From positions 182,383,118 to 182,447,117 of the forward strand of contig CM035413.1 in assembly GCA_020310875.1 (NCBI GenBank): 64,000 nucleotides of DNA, given 5' to 3'. The DNA comes from Ceratopteris richardii (taxonomy: Eukaryota > Streptophyta > Polypodiopsida > Polypodiales > Pteridaceae). The position numbers and the translations under genes are program-made. Position 1 is the first letter of the stretch. Every line of letters starts with the position of its first letter. The notes beneath the pieces are model-generated. The model was not told the DNA's origin. It was given only the letters and a program-made list of their open reading frames with translations, and searched no databases. Shown one piece after another: positions 33,781 to 45,493 of this stretch.

Positions 33781-35329
33781 GTGTGTATGTGTGTATGTGT
33801 GTATGCATGTGTATGTGTTTGTATGCATCATTATGTGTGTATGTGTGTATGTGTGTATGTGTGTATGTGTGTGTGTATATGTGTGTGTGTGTATGTGTGT
33901 GTGTCTATGTGTGTGTGTCTATGTGTATGTGTGTGCGTCTATGAGTGTGTATTTCTTTATGTGTGTATGTGTCTATGTGTGTGTATGTGTCTATGTGTGT
34001 GTATGTGTCTATGTGTGTATGTGTATGCATGTATGTATGCATATGCATGTGCATTATGTATGCATATGTGTGTGTATGTGTGTGTATGCATATGTATGCA
34101 TATGTGTGTGTATGCATTAAGTATGTGTATGTATGCATGTGCATTATGTATGCATATGTGTGTGTATGCATGTAAGTATGTATGTATGTATGCATATGCA
34201 TATGCATTATGTATGCATATGTATGCATGTATGTGTATGTGTGTGTATGTCTCTCTATGTGTGTGTATGCATATATGTGTGTGTATGTGTGTGTATGTAT
34301 GTGTGTGTATGTGTGTGTGTTTGTGTGTGTGTATGTGTGTATGCATGTGTATGTGTGTGTATGCATCATTATGTGTGGATGTGTCTATGTGTGTGTGCAT
34401 ATGTGTGTGTATGTGTGTGCATCTATGAGTGTGTATGTGTTTATGTGTGTGTATGTGTCTATGTGTGTGTATGTGTCTATGTGTGTATGTGTATGCATGT
34501 ATGTATGCATATGCATGTGCATTATGTATGCATATGTGTGTGTATGTGTGTGTATGCATTATGTATGCATATGTGTGTGTATGCATTAAGTATGTGTATG
34601 TACGCATGTGCATTATGTATGCATAAGTGTGTGTATGCATGTATGTATGTATGCATATGCATATGCATTATGTATGCATATGTATGCATGTATGTGTATG
34701 TGTGTGTATGTCTCTCTATGTGTGTGTATGCATACATGTGTGTGTATGTGTGTGTATGTGTGTGTATGTGTGTGTATGTGTGTGTATGTGTGTGTATGTG
34801 TGTGTATGTGTGTGTATGTGTGTGTATGTGTGTATATGTGTGTGCGTGTATGTGTGTGTGAATGTGTGTATGCATGTGTATGTGTGTGTATGCATCATTA
34901 TGTGTGTATGTATGTATGTGTCTATGTGTGTATGTGTGTGTGTATGTGTGTGTGTATGTGTGTGTGTGTATGTGTGTGTGTCTATGTGTATGTGTGTGGG
35001 TCTATGAGTGTGTATGTGTTTCTGTGTGTGTATGTGTCTATGTGTGTGTATGTGTGTATGTGTTTATGTGTGTATGTGTATGCATGTATGTATGCATATG
35101 TGTGTGTATGTGTATGTATGTGTGTGTATGCATTATGTATGCATATGTGTGTGTATGCATTATGTATGTGTATGTATGCATGTGCATTATGTATGCATGT
35201 AAGTATGTATGTATGCATATGTATGCATGTATGTGTATGTGTGTGTATGTCTCTCTATGTGTGTGTATGTATATATGTGTGTGTATGTGTGTGTATGTGT
35301 GTATGCATGTGTATGTGTGTGTATGCATC
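32590..35329. repeat. Higher-order (TATG/TGTG) satellite, left part
   Basis: The short tetranucleotide mix is organised into larger units. The landmark tatgcatcattatgtgt recurs at 32865, 33296, 33825, 34363 and 34892, with a truncated copy (gcatc) at 35325. This gives units of 431, 529, 538, 529 and 433 bp. Each unit also carries tgtctctctatgtgtg, gcatctatgagtgtgtatg and gcattaagtatgtgtatg in the same order. Long Cys/Val/Tyr/Met open frames here are repeat artefacts. Confidence 0.92.
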
Positions 35330-35578
35330 TGTGAGACATTGGTCTACAGAGACCATTCCATGTGTGTGTGGGACGAGGGCTAGTTAGCCAAGGTCCTAAG
35401 CTCAGGAGTATATCCTAAGGTATTTGATGGTTAGTGGGGATGAGTGTTGCATGTTGGCCACATGGTGATGCTAGATCATTCCAGATCAGTGCTATTTTAG
35501 ATACAAGAGGATATAAATGGATGGGAGGAGAGTGGCACACACATCATTCGCATGTCTTATTTGTAGGAGAGTCTCACA
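35330..35578 (+). repeat. 5' LTR of L
   Basis: 249 bp, TGTGAGACATTGG to AGTCTCACA, with a TATA-like gatataaatgg at ~35510. It is followed by cggtatcaaagtagg, a degenerate initiator-Met primer site (35581-35592). Confidence 0.92.
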
Positions 35579-35729
35579 CTCGGTATCAAAGTAGGTTTTT
35601 TGAGCTAAATTTAGAAGAAATCCTTGCGTGGAGTTAGGAGGGGCGTTCGTGCATGTTTTTTTTTGGGAGGTCATCATTCGAGGAGGAGGAGAATGGGGGC
35701 GTTTCTTCGATCCATGGAGGCACTGTAGC

Positions 35730-35865
35730 AAAAGGAGAGCACAGCCACACGGGCGCCTCTTGGCCGCCCACGAGGAGAGAGAGACCATCAACACCTGCAT
35801 CGTGAGCACACAGCCACACGGGCGCCTCTTGGCCACCCACGAGGAGAGAGGGAGAGAGAGGCTTT
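35730..35865 (+). repeat. ~65-bp tandem duplication in the L leader
   Basis: gccacacgggcgcctcttgg followed by ccgcccacgaggagagag occurs at ~35742 and again at ~35810. GC-rich, unlike the surroundings. Confidence 0.8.
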
Positions 35866-36870
35866 CTCTACCTTCTTGGTTGTTAAAAGACACAAGAATA
35901 AGCTCCTTTATAAAAAGGCACCTCTAAGAGTTTTTGGAGCACATACGGGATATAGCAACAGCTGCGCGCGCCGCTCTTAGAGAAGGAGATCGAATTTTTT
36001 TTAAAGAACTACATAGTTGAAGCAAATTTCTCAGATTTTGAGCTACCAAGCTTCACCAAATTGGCCATAACTTGGTCAATTCTTGTCCAAATTGAGAGAT
36101 CTTTGGCTTGTTAGAAAGCTCTCTCAGAGTTTTATCCAGAGAGTGGTTGTAAGCTATATGTTGGAATTATTTCCTTTCTGCAACAGAGGGTGAAAGTGGA
36201 CTGTTCTTCATTGAGCATCATCAATGAAGCACTTCTTGAAGACATATGCGATCCACGAACCAAAGGGAGTGGATATTCTACTCTTTCCTCTTCAATTGGA
36301 TGTTTCATGAATATCAAAAGAATCTGAGATAAGTATTTAGTCAATATTTGGTTGATTATTTTTGTTGATTGTGCATGTTAGAAGTATTCGTGCATTACGC
36401 ATAGAATGACGTAAGTGGAGCATAAGTAGAGATGTATGTTCCGTGCTTGAGATTTTCTTGCAGGTGGTAAGTATCGGCAAGTATCGACAAAAAAAAATGA
36501 TTGAGGGCCTATAGAGCCCAACAACATACTTGGAAAAGTTTTCAATTGTAGGTGTTCATTGTGAAGATAAAATAGATCGTGCCTGCCGGCACTGATGATT
36601 TGATTTTTGTTGAATGCTTGACGCTTTTCGAAATTATTTCGGATTTTAAAGTGACACCGTTAGGCTGCCGAAATTTCTAAAAAAAATTAGTACGCATGTG
36701 CATTGAAGTTTAGGAAACATATTAAAGTTTCTTTTTCTTGTCTTTTTTTGTTAAGCAAAGGCTTTGATTGGTTTGTTTTTCGCTTGCCACTAGTATATAC
36801 GATTGATTAGTGTTTTTTTTTTTTTTAAGAGAGAAAACTAAAAGAAAAGTTACTTGCCTTTAGTCTTAGT

Positions 36871-38089
36871 ATGGAATCCGAACCATCATCACCTGCTAGG
36901 ACAGATACCCTTATGCCAGAACCTCCAATGGATCCAATTCAAGGCATGAATAATAGAATTTCATTCTTAGAGAGTTCTCTTCAGGATATCTTGGAACAAG
37001 TCTGTGGTTCCAAGAAAGAAGAAGAGCCGCTCGATTTTGATTTGCTAGAGATGGAGGTAGATGCTCTAGATGAGCATCAAACTTTAGAAGTCCCTAGAGA
37101 TAGCGTCTTAGTTAGAGAAGTCAGATGGCAGCTTAAGGATCTTAAGCCGCCAAGATATCATGGCTCAACTAGCACTAGGACTGCTGACGCGGTTTATCAA
37201 TGGCTCAACAAGTGGGAACAGTGCTTCCGCCTGTGCCATATCACTGATGATAGGCACAAGATTCAATAGGCCACTTATAACCTTATGGACGTCGCACATA
37301 GGTGGTGGCGTAAGATAGAGCAGGTTAAGAAGGAACCCACGACATGGGATCAATTTAAAATCCTATTTTATAACAATTTTGTACCACATGATGAAAGGTC
37401 TAGAGCAGTAGACACTTGGTTCTTCATCAGTCAGAAGAATCAATCAGTTCAAGAATACGCAGATAGGTATAGAGAGGTACTTCTTAATGTACCTAATACC
37501 ATTCCAGAATTTCTTCAAGTCCACAAGTTTGTTTTGGGACTCAGAGAAACTATATGACCTTTAGTAAGTAAGGAGCGGTGTCACTCTTTGGCACACGCCA
37601 CAGAGATGCCCTTGGTTTATGAGGACGGCCACAAGAGCACAGGTTCGTAGGGCCAGAGATCCCCATGGACTAGGGTTAGTCGATCTTTCCATACTTCGAC
37701 TCCTGGTTCGATCAATGCACAGCCTTCTAGGGAGGCTAAGCAGGTGCACATGATCCAGACAGTCTCAACATGAAAGAGAAAAGTGTCTGCTCTCGCTGAG
37801 AGGGCATATAACAGATCTATTCTTACCCCTCAGCAGAAAGAGATGGCAATGAAAGAGGGTTTGTGCTATGGTTGCTTAGGGCAGCACTTGTATAAGGATT
37901 GTCCTAAAAAGAAAATGATAGCAACCACCATAGTCATAAATCCGACTCAGGCAAGGGGTGGGAGTGAGGATGATTTTGGGGATTCCCCATCTCCATTATC
38001 ATCTCCCATAGTGGCCATGACGGTCACTAAAGAGGTTCCGACTGTGCTAGATGTTGTGCTTTCGCCAGTGGCACAGAAAGGATACTAGG
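36871..38089 (+). pseudogene. L gag with CCHC knuckle
   Basis: ATG at 36871 opens a 132-codon piece; the same gag continues after TAG at 37267 and to TGA at 37555, and in another piece from 37783. The middle (ADAVYQWLNKWEQCF, AHRWWRKIEQ, WDQFKILFYNNFVP, VQEYADRYREVL) is a classic Retrotrans_gag domain. The knuckle CYGCLGQHLYKDC (~37864) has CX2CX3HX4C spacing. A frameshift lies between 37557 and 37783. Confidence 0.88.
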
Positions 38090-38094
38090 TCCCA

Positions 38095-38520
38095 GATACT
38101 GAGCTTATTGTCATGAGAGAAGTCGTGGCAGGACAGCCTAGCAAGGTACTCTTTGACATAGGTTCGGCTCATAATGTTATTAGTTCCCGAGTCAAGAGAT
38201 TATGCTTAGACACGGTATAGTCAGATTATACTTATACCGTAGAGCTAGTTGACGGGAAGGGAACTGAGACTTGAAATAGACGAGTAGTTGATCTTCCTAT
38301 TCAGATCTAGTCCTATGAGGACAGATTGGACTTTGAGATAGCGAGACTAGCTCGATTCGACATAGTTCTTGGTAAGAAGTGGCATGCGAGGAAGAAACCA
38401 GTCATTGATTTTGCTTTGCATGTGTATCAGTTTGAGCACGAGGGAAGGAGATTACTGATCCATGGAGAGCGAGATCTCCAAGAGACGCGATTGGTGACTT
38501 CTACCAAGTTGCTCAAAATT
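38095..38520 (+). pseudogene. L aspartic protease
   Basis: The active-site region reads VLFDIGSAHNVISS: the expected D-T/S-G is D-I-G, so the catalytic motif is lost. DIVLGKKWHARKKPVIDF follows, as usual for Gypsy proteases (LG..W). Stops at 38219, 38273 and 38309. Confidence 0.75.
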
Positions 38521-38523
38521 GAT

Positions 38524-39960
38524 TGTAAGTATATCTATTTTCTTTATTTCATGTATTTGTCATATGTTGAGATGGATTCATGCAGTCATGGAGACTCAAG
38601 TTGGAATGCTCCAGCACTTTCAGCCAAAGTGAGAGCAGAATTCCAAGAGTTGTTTTTAAAGGAATTACCATCAGGTTTGCCTCCTTGCAGGAATATAGAG
38701 CATAGAATCAAATTGGTACCAGTAGCGAGTCCGACCGCTCGGCCACCATTTCGAATGAGTTTATAGGAGGAAAATGAAGTCTGTAAGGTCGTGGACAAGT
38801 ATCTTCAAAAAAGGGCTAATTAGACCCAGCTATTCACCCTTTGTCGCATTAGTTCTTCTTGTGAAGAAGAAGGATGGATCTTATAGGATGTGTGTCGATT
38901 ATCGAGCACTCAATAAGATCATTATTAGACATAGATATCCCATGCCCCAGATTGATGATCTTTTGGATGCTCTAGGTGGATCCATTGTATTTAGTAAAAT
39001 AGATTTAAAGAGTGGCTATCATCAGATTAGAGTGAAAGATCATGATGTACATAAGACAGCTTTCAGGACCCATTGTGGCCATTATGAGTATTTGGTCATG
39101 CCCTTTGGTTTGACAAATGCTCCAGCTACGTTTATGATGTTAATGAATTATATCTTACGACCTTTCATAGGAAAGTGTGTTGTTGATTTTGTGGATGATT
39201 TGCTAGTGTATAGTGGGATTGTGCATGAGCATGAAAATCATTTAAGATTTGTGTTGAATATTTTGAAAGAAAATCAGCTGTATGTAAATCCGGAGAAGAC
39301 ACAGTTGTTTCTTCCGAGGATAGAGTATCTAGGGCATGTGATTTCAGCCGATGGGGTTCAGATGTATCCCAAGAAGGTATCAGTTATTTTAGCATGGCCT
39401 ACTCCTCAGGATGAGGGGCAGTTATGGTCATTCTTAGGACTTTCTGATTTCTATCGGAAATTCATCTCTTCATATTCGTCGATAGCAGCACCTACGATGA
39501 ACTTGCTTCAAGGCAAAATTCTATTTGCATGGAAGCAAGAGCAGCAAGAGAGTTTTGATATTCTGAAACAAGCTGTTTTAGAGGCTCCTATCCTCAAAGT
39601 GGTGGATCCTCAGAAACCATTTGAGTTAGAAACGATTGCTAGCGGCATAGCCATAGGAGCAGTCTTGACTCAAGATGGCAGGCCAATAGCTTTTGAAAGT
39701 AAGAAGTTAAGTAGTGCACAACGCAATTGGCCGGTGCATGAACAAGAGTTGTATGCGGTGGTGCATGCACTTAAAGTTTGGAGACACTATCTTTATGGTG
39801 CGGACTTTAAGGCATTCACAGATCATCATACACTCAAGTTATTTTGTAGTCAGCTAGATCTTCGAGGCTGACAGGCTCGTTGGGCTGAGCTCATGCAGGA
39901 ATTTCACATGGAAATCTTGTATAGAAGAGGCAAAGAAAATATAGTAGTTGATGCATTATC
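38524..39960 (+). pseudogene. L reverse transcriptase and RNase H
   Basis: A 365-codon open stretch (38774-39871) holds the RT: LVKKKDGSYRMCVDYRALN, RYPMPQIDDLLDALGG, FSKIDLKSGYHQIR, MPFGLTNAPATF, and VDFVDDLLVYS with the catalytic Asp pair kept. RNase H follows (PFELETIASGIAIGAVLTQ, PVHEQELYAVVHAL, FTDHHTLK). The first catalytic Asp of RNase H (normally ETDASG) is Ile. A TAG at 38764 splits the upstream linker and a TGA at 39869 the tether region. Confidence 0.92.
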
Positions 39961-41494
39961 TCGTATAATGTATCAAATGAGTTTTACAATTTTAGAAAGC
40001 TCATTGCTTCAAGAAATTAAGGAAGCAAAGGTGGAAGATCCACATTTGTTACAGATAGTTAGAGCCATTAGTGATGACTCTATTTTAGGAGACCGGACAG
40101 TTCCAGCTATTTCTTCTTCTACTAAAGCAAACAAGTCCATTCCGTATTCTAATTTCTCATAGGAAAATGGAATAGTGAAGCAAAAAGGAAAGGTTTGTGT
40201 GCCAGATTCCTGAGATTTGTGAAAGAAATTCATGCATGATAACCATTATGTTCCCTGCGCAGGACATCCTAGTGTTGACAAGACAATACAGCTTGTTAGA
40301 AGAACATTTTGGTGGCCTGGATTAGCCAGAGATATCCATACTTATGTTCAACAATGCTTTATGTGCCAAGTCAACAAAGCAGAAAGGGTAAAGACACCAG
40401 GTCTTTTACATCCTTTACAAGTTCCAGATCATAATTGGGATAGTATATCCATGGACTTCATAGTGGGGTTACCGCGGACCCAAAGGAAGCGGGATACGAT
40501 CCTAGTTGTGGTAGATAGACTCAGCAAGATGGCTCATTTTATACCCACATAGGAGACGATAGAAGCTCCATAGGTAGCGGAGTTTTTTATCCATCATGTC
40601 TTCAGATTGCATGGGTTACTGACATCCATAGTCTCATATAGGGATGTCAAATTTACAGGACACTTCTGGAAGTTTGTATTTGACAAACTAAAAGTGTCAC
40701 TAAAAATGAGTAGTGGTGATTATCCACAGACAGATGGTCAGATCGAGAGGGTGAACCAAATTCTAGAGGATATGTTGTGGGCATATGTGTCTGAGAGACA
40801 GATAGATTGGGATAGTTATTTTCCACTAGTAGAGTTTGCTTATAACAATAGGCCTCACAAGGTGACTGGGATGTCTCCTTTTGAGATGAACTATGGCATG
40901 AATCCCACTGCTCCGAGTACCATAGGAATGCCTAAATGTCCTAGTGCTTCCGAGTTCTTAGCGAATCTGCAAGCAAACCTTGAAATAGCTAAAGCCAAGA
41001 TGCAGCAAGCAGCTGATAGAGCAAAAGAGTATGCTGATAGGAAAAGATCTCCTAGATCCTTTGAGGAAGGAGACCGAGTCTTTCTTCAGGTACCAGCTAG
41101 ATCTACTTCCTTGTCCATAGGGAAGTGTAGTAAGCTATCACCCAGGTATTGTGGACCTTGGAAGATAATAAAGAAGTTGAGTGATGTTGCATACCGATTA
41201 GAGCTTCCTCCAAATTGCAGACTCCATCCAGTGTTTCATGTCAGTAAACTAAGAAAGTATATTTCTAGGGAGGATAATCTAATAGAGGGTATTGTTTCTT
41301 TGCAGGAAATCGATAGAGCAGATCATTCTCCAGACACAATACTAGATAGGAGACAGAAACGGTTGAGGAATCGTGTCATCCAAGAGTAGTTGGTAGCCTG
41401 GAGAGGATTATCACTTACTGACTCTACTTGGGAATCAGCAACTCTGGTTCGCAAGTACTTTCCCTCATTGATCATTGAGGACAATGATCTTTAG
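39961..41494 (+). pseudogene. L integrase with C-terminal chromodomain-like segment
   Basis: The H2C2 zinc site is visible (GHPSVDKTIQLVRR, CFMCQVNKAERVK). The core has WDSISMDFIVGLP (first Asp), VSYRDVKFTGHFWK (second region, Asp present) and DGQIERVNQILEDML (Glu), so the DDE residues are all present. LSPRYCGPWKIIKKLSDVAY is the GPY/F module. The tail DTILDRRQKRLRNRVIQE, then LVAWRGLSLTDSTWES, fits a Gypsy chromodomain. Stops at 40160, 40210, 40550, 40571 and 41387. Confidence 0.9.
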
Positions 41495-41506
41495 AGGGGG
41501 AGAGAG

Positions 41507-41755
41507 TGTCAGACATTGGTCTACAGATACCATTCCATGTGTGTGTGGGACGAGGGCTAGTTAGCCAAGGTCCTAAGCTCGGGGCTATATCCTAAGGTAT
41601 TTGATGGTTAGTGGGGACGAGTGTTGCATGCTGGCCACATGGCGTCGCTAGATCATTACAAATCACTGTTATTTTAGATACAAGAGGATATAAATGGATG
41701 GGAGGAGAGTGGCACACACATCATTCACATGTCTTCTTTTGAGGAGAGCCTCACA
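41507..41755 (+). repeat. 3' LTR of L
   Basis: 249 bp, TGTCAGACATTGG to AGCCTCACA, directly after the polypurine tract and followed by the target duplication GCATC. Confidence 0.93.
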
Positions 41756-43016
41756 GCATCATTATGTGTGTATGTGTCTATGCGTGTATGTGTCTATGTG
41801 TGTATGTGTGTATGTGTGTATGTGTGTATTGTGTGTGTGTATGTGTGTGTGTATGTGTGTGTGTCTATGAGTGTGTATGTGTGTCTATGAGTGTGTATGT
41901 GTTTATGTGTGTGTATGTGTCTATGTGTGTGTATGTGTCTATGTGTGTATGTGTCTATGTGTGTATGTGTCTATGTGTGTATGTGTATGCATGTATGTAT
42001 GCATATGTGTGGGTATGCATTATGTATGCATTTGTGTGTGTATGCATTATGTATGCATATGCATTATGTTTGTGTATGTATGCATGTGCATTATGTATGC
42101 ATATGTGTGTGTATGCATGTAAGTATGTATGTATGCATATGCATATGCATTATGTATGCATATGTATGCATGTATGTGTATGTGTGTGCATGTCTCTCTA
42201 TGTGTGTGTATGTATATATGTGTGTGTATGTGTGTATGTTTGTATGTGTGTATGTGTGTATGTGTGTATGTGTGTATGTGTGTATGTGTGTATGTGTGCA
42301 TGTGTGTATGTGTGTATGTGTGTATGTGTGTATGTGTGTATGTGTGTGTGTATGTGTGTATGTGTGTATGTGTGTATGTGTGTATGTGTGTATGTGTGTA
42401 TGTGTGTATGTGTGTATGTGTGTATGTGTGTATGTGTGTATGTGTGTATGTGTGTATGTGTGTATGTGTGTATGTGTGTATGTGTGTATGTGTGTATGTG
42501 TGTATGTGTGTATGCATCATTATGTGTGTATGTGTCTATGTGTGTATGTGTCTATGTGTGTATGTGAGTGTGTGTATGTGTTTGTGTGTGTCTATGACTG
42601 TGTATGTGTTTATGTGTGTATATGTGTCTGTGTGTGTATGTGTCTATGTGTGTATGTGTATGCATGTATATATGCATATGTGTGTGTATGTGTGTGTATG
42701 CATTATGTATGCATATGTGTGTGCATGCATTATGTATGTGTATGTCTACATGTGCATTATGTATGCATATGTGTGTGTATTCATATATGTGTGTGTGCAT
42801 GTATATGTGTGTGTGTGTATGCATGTATATGTGTGTGTATGCAACATTATGTGTGTATGTGTGTATATGTGTGTGTATATGTGTGTGTATATGTGTGTGT
42901 ATGTGTGTGTGTGTGTCTATGTGTATCTGTGTGTGTGTCTATGTGTGTATATGTGTGTGTGTATGCATATGTATGTGTGTGTGTGTGCGTGCATACCTGG
43001 CTTCAATGATGATATG
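41756..43016. repeat. Higher-order (TATG/TGTG) satellite, right part
   Basis: It resumes with gcatcattatgtgtg, exactly the landmark cut by L, and repeats it at 42514 and (gcaacattatg) 42841. A long pure (GTGTAT)n stretch occupies 42215-42510. Confidence 0.92.
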
Positions 43017-43020
43017 TGTG

Positions 43021-43189
<169 letters not shown>

Positions 43190-43239
43190 GCTCTCTCACG
43201 TCCAAATCTGTGCCGGGAGAAATCGAAATTTTTTTTAAC

Positions 43240-43475
43240 ATTCTAGAGCATCGCTTATGCGACGCTCTGGAACACAGGACGTCGCTTATGCGACGCCAGC
43301 CAGTTTGCCAACATCGCAAATAACGTCGCTAGTTAGCAACGCTATTTGCGATGCACCCTTTTAGAACCGCATAAGTGATGCTAGCATCACTTATGCAATG
43401 AAGGCCCGTAAAACAAAATCCAAAAACAACACCGTCGCTTATGCGACGCTAGCGTCACATAAGCACGATTCTTTT
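43240..43475. repeat. CACTA right subterminal repeats, tip missing
   Basis: Repeated cgtcgcttatgcgacgc (43244, 43270, 43433 and variants) and gcatcacttatgc mirror the left-end units in inverted orientation. The last bases gattctttttttt replace the expected GATTCTTGTAGTG. Confidence 0.72.
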
Positions 43476-43489
43476 TTTTTTTCAATTCG

Positions 43490-44300
43490 GGGGCGTTGTA
43501 ACCATAGGTGCTTCTTCTATAATCCTTGGCTCCCACCCAATCTACATCTGAATAGGTTTTGATATCCAAATCTAAAGAGTAAGGATAGAATATACCTTCA
43601 TTGATTGTACCTTTGAGGTACTTAAGTACTCTCTTAGCTACACCCTTTTGTGGTCTTCTTGGTGAGTGCATGCATTGGCTTAGCTTTCCTACACTATATG
43701 AGATATCTTTTGTTGTATGAGTAGAATATATCAATCTACCTACAAATATTTGATACTTTTTAATGTCTTCAATTTTTTCACCTTCATAAATACTAATTTT
43801 GTGATTAATCTCCAAATGTGTACCTATAGGTTTAGTGTTATCCATTTTGGGCATTAGAAGTAGAAGTTGAATGTATCGCCTCTGAGTCAAATACATTCTT
43901 TCATCGGTGTATATGACCTGCATGCCTAGGAAGAATGTGAGCTCACCTAAATCAGTGATTTTGAGCTCCTTTTTCACATGTCTTTTGATTCTTTCTATGC
44001 CATTACATCATCTACATATACACACAAATAGATAACTTCATTGTGATCCTTCTTGATGAACAAAGAAGGGTCTGCATTGCTTGACATGAAACCTTGATCT
44101 TGAAGATAGGTTATTAATATGAAATTCCAAGCTCTAATTGTTTCAATCCATATAATGGCTTTTTGAGTATGCATACATACGATGTATAATTAGGGTTTTC
44201 AAATCTTGGAGCTTTTGACATGTATACCTCCACTTATCCAAGCATTGAGAAATGCATTCTTCACATCTAGCTGAAGTAATTCAAATGCAATAGAAATTAC
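43490..44300 (-). pseudogene. M: copia RT/RNase H fragment, truncated at both ends
   Basis: Read on the minus strand from 44290 downward: LLQLDVKNAFLN, then a region with CVYVDD (catalytic box kept, ~44025), LKITDLGELTFFLGMQVIY, GRLIYSTHTTKDISYSVGKL, VLKYLKGT and YSDVDWVGAKDYRRSTYGY. It ends there at the fusion with the CACTA right end (~43490). Its upstream edge abuts the dispersed repeat at 44302. Stops and a frameshift lie near 43980-44020. Confidence 0.85.
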
Positions 44301-44301
44301 A

Positions 44302-44942
44302 TGTGTTATCACTTATAGGAATTGAATAAGCAAGAGTGGGTAGTGGTCCATATGTGCATGTCTAGTGAAGTCAGTAACTAGTCTACCTTGGAGGAATCGG
44401 TTCTCAGAGTATGAAAATGTATTTTGAGTGAGATAACCTATGTTAGAAGGGTCTCAAAGTGTAGTTTGAGTGTGCAAAAGCTCTTGGGTACATTCCATAG
44501 GAACTATGAGTATCATTGGTTTGAGCAAAAAAAGGTATTTGTGAGGCCATTCATGCTTCAAACTACATAGGAAAAGCATACATTCTCCCATGACGGACAT
44601 GGCATGAATTATTAATCCATTTTATTATGGAGAATACTCTAGAGTTAACTATTTCCTAATAATTTTTAGTCAATAAAACACACTTTCAAATGAAAGATAA
44701 CAAATTCTATTTATATTACACAAGTGCGTAGATAAGGAAAGATTTAAAATAGTAATACTATGTTCAAGGAATCCAAAGTAAGAAAGTAGTAAATAAAATA
44801 GAAGCAAACTACTATTCATAAGTAGTAAATAAAATAGAAGCAGACTACTACAAACGTATATTTATCATTAAAGCATTCAATAAAAACAACAATGCGGTAT
44901 TACCATATGTCATTGTCAAAATAGTGGAAAAATGTAGGACTA
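44302..44942 (+). repeat. Dispersed 616-bp repeat, copy 2
   Basis: Matches 17166-17781 in the same orientation. It carries a private ~36-bp tandem duplication (agtagtaaataaaatagaagc at ~44787 and ~44822). The left edge lies exactly at the break in copia M. Confidence 0.85.
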
Positions 44943-45489
44943 CTTCTTTGTTTTCAATACATAACTTTCCTAACCTAGGAACATCAATTTCTTTTCACTT
45001 TGACCTTTTTGGAGGCTTTTTGCTCTATGCTAGTTCATTGATCCTCGAGTGGTGGGGAAGTATTAAAAATCTGTTTTTGCCAAGTTTTAAACCTGAATTT
45101 GCAAACAACTTATCTGGGCAAACTCTATCTCCAAGAAGTCAAATAATGGAATTAAACATCTTCAATCATCAACTAATCCGAATATCCTATCTCAACCTAT
45201 GTGAAGACTCTAGCACTCTTAGTGGAACAATTTGCAATTAATGATGTCCTTGGAGTAGGGAACTTAGAAAATGAAAATGTGTAAACCTTTTGCGCCTTTA
45301 CTCTTGGGATGATGTACAATGGTTATTTATGTTGCTTGAGATTGAGCATTGTTGGGCCCTAGAGAAATGAAGTTTGCAATTTCAAAATTCTTTGAAATAG
45401 AGAAGTTTTCACTTACACTTTCACCTCCAACTTGATATTTACTCTTGATATGAACTTGAATATTGATCTATGTCTCTTGGATCATTCAA
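44943..45489. other. No recognisable gene
   Basis: A 105-codon open frame runs 44924-45241 but begins inside the dispersed repeat and shows no domain. The 3' LTR of copia I was sought here and not found. Confidence 0.4.
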
Positions 45490-45493
45490 TGGG

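Larger units (their letters stand above)
35330..41755 (+). mobile_element. L: Gypsy chromovirus-like LTR element, 6426 bp, with TSD GCATC
   Basis: Both LTRs are 249 bp (35330-35578, 41507-41755), TGT...ACA, with ~19 mismatches by eye (about 7-8%). The 5-bp duplication GCATC is perfect (35325-35329, 41756-41760). A primer site follows the 5' LTR and a polypurine tract (tttagagggggagagag) precedes the 3' LTR. Domain order gag-protease-RT-RNase H-integrase-chromodomain-like places it in Ty3/Gypsy. The frame is broken by about ten stops. It inserted into the satellite array of the CACTA element. Confidence 0.95.

Noticed and set aside
32636..35387. Many long open frames rich in Cys, Val, Tyr and Met (also 41764-43323, 25634-26307, 29848-30200, 30640-31119)
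   Set aside because: They are translations of (TATG/TGTG) or (ACAT) microsatellite, open in several frames of both strands at once, with no other composition.
35492..35927. Overlapping ORFs of 99-133 codons on both strands
   Set aside because: They lie in the LTR end and untranslated leader of Gypsy L and arise from a GC-rich tandem duplication; no domain is visible.
44924..45241. 105-codon plus-strand ORF
   Set aside because: It starts inside the dispersed repeat and crosses its edge, with no recognisable domain.
45290..45489. 3' LTR of copia I
   Set aside because: No sequence matching the 213-bp LTR at 54219-54431 was found after the RNase H end, so the 3' end seems to be lost.
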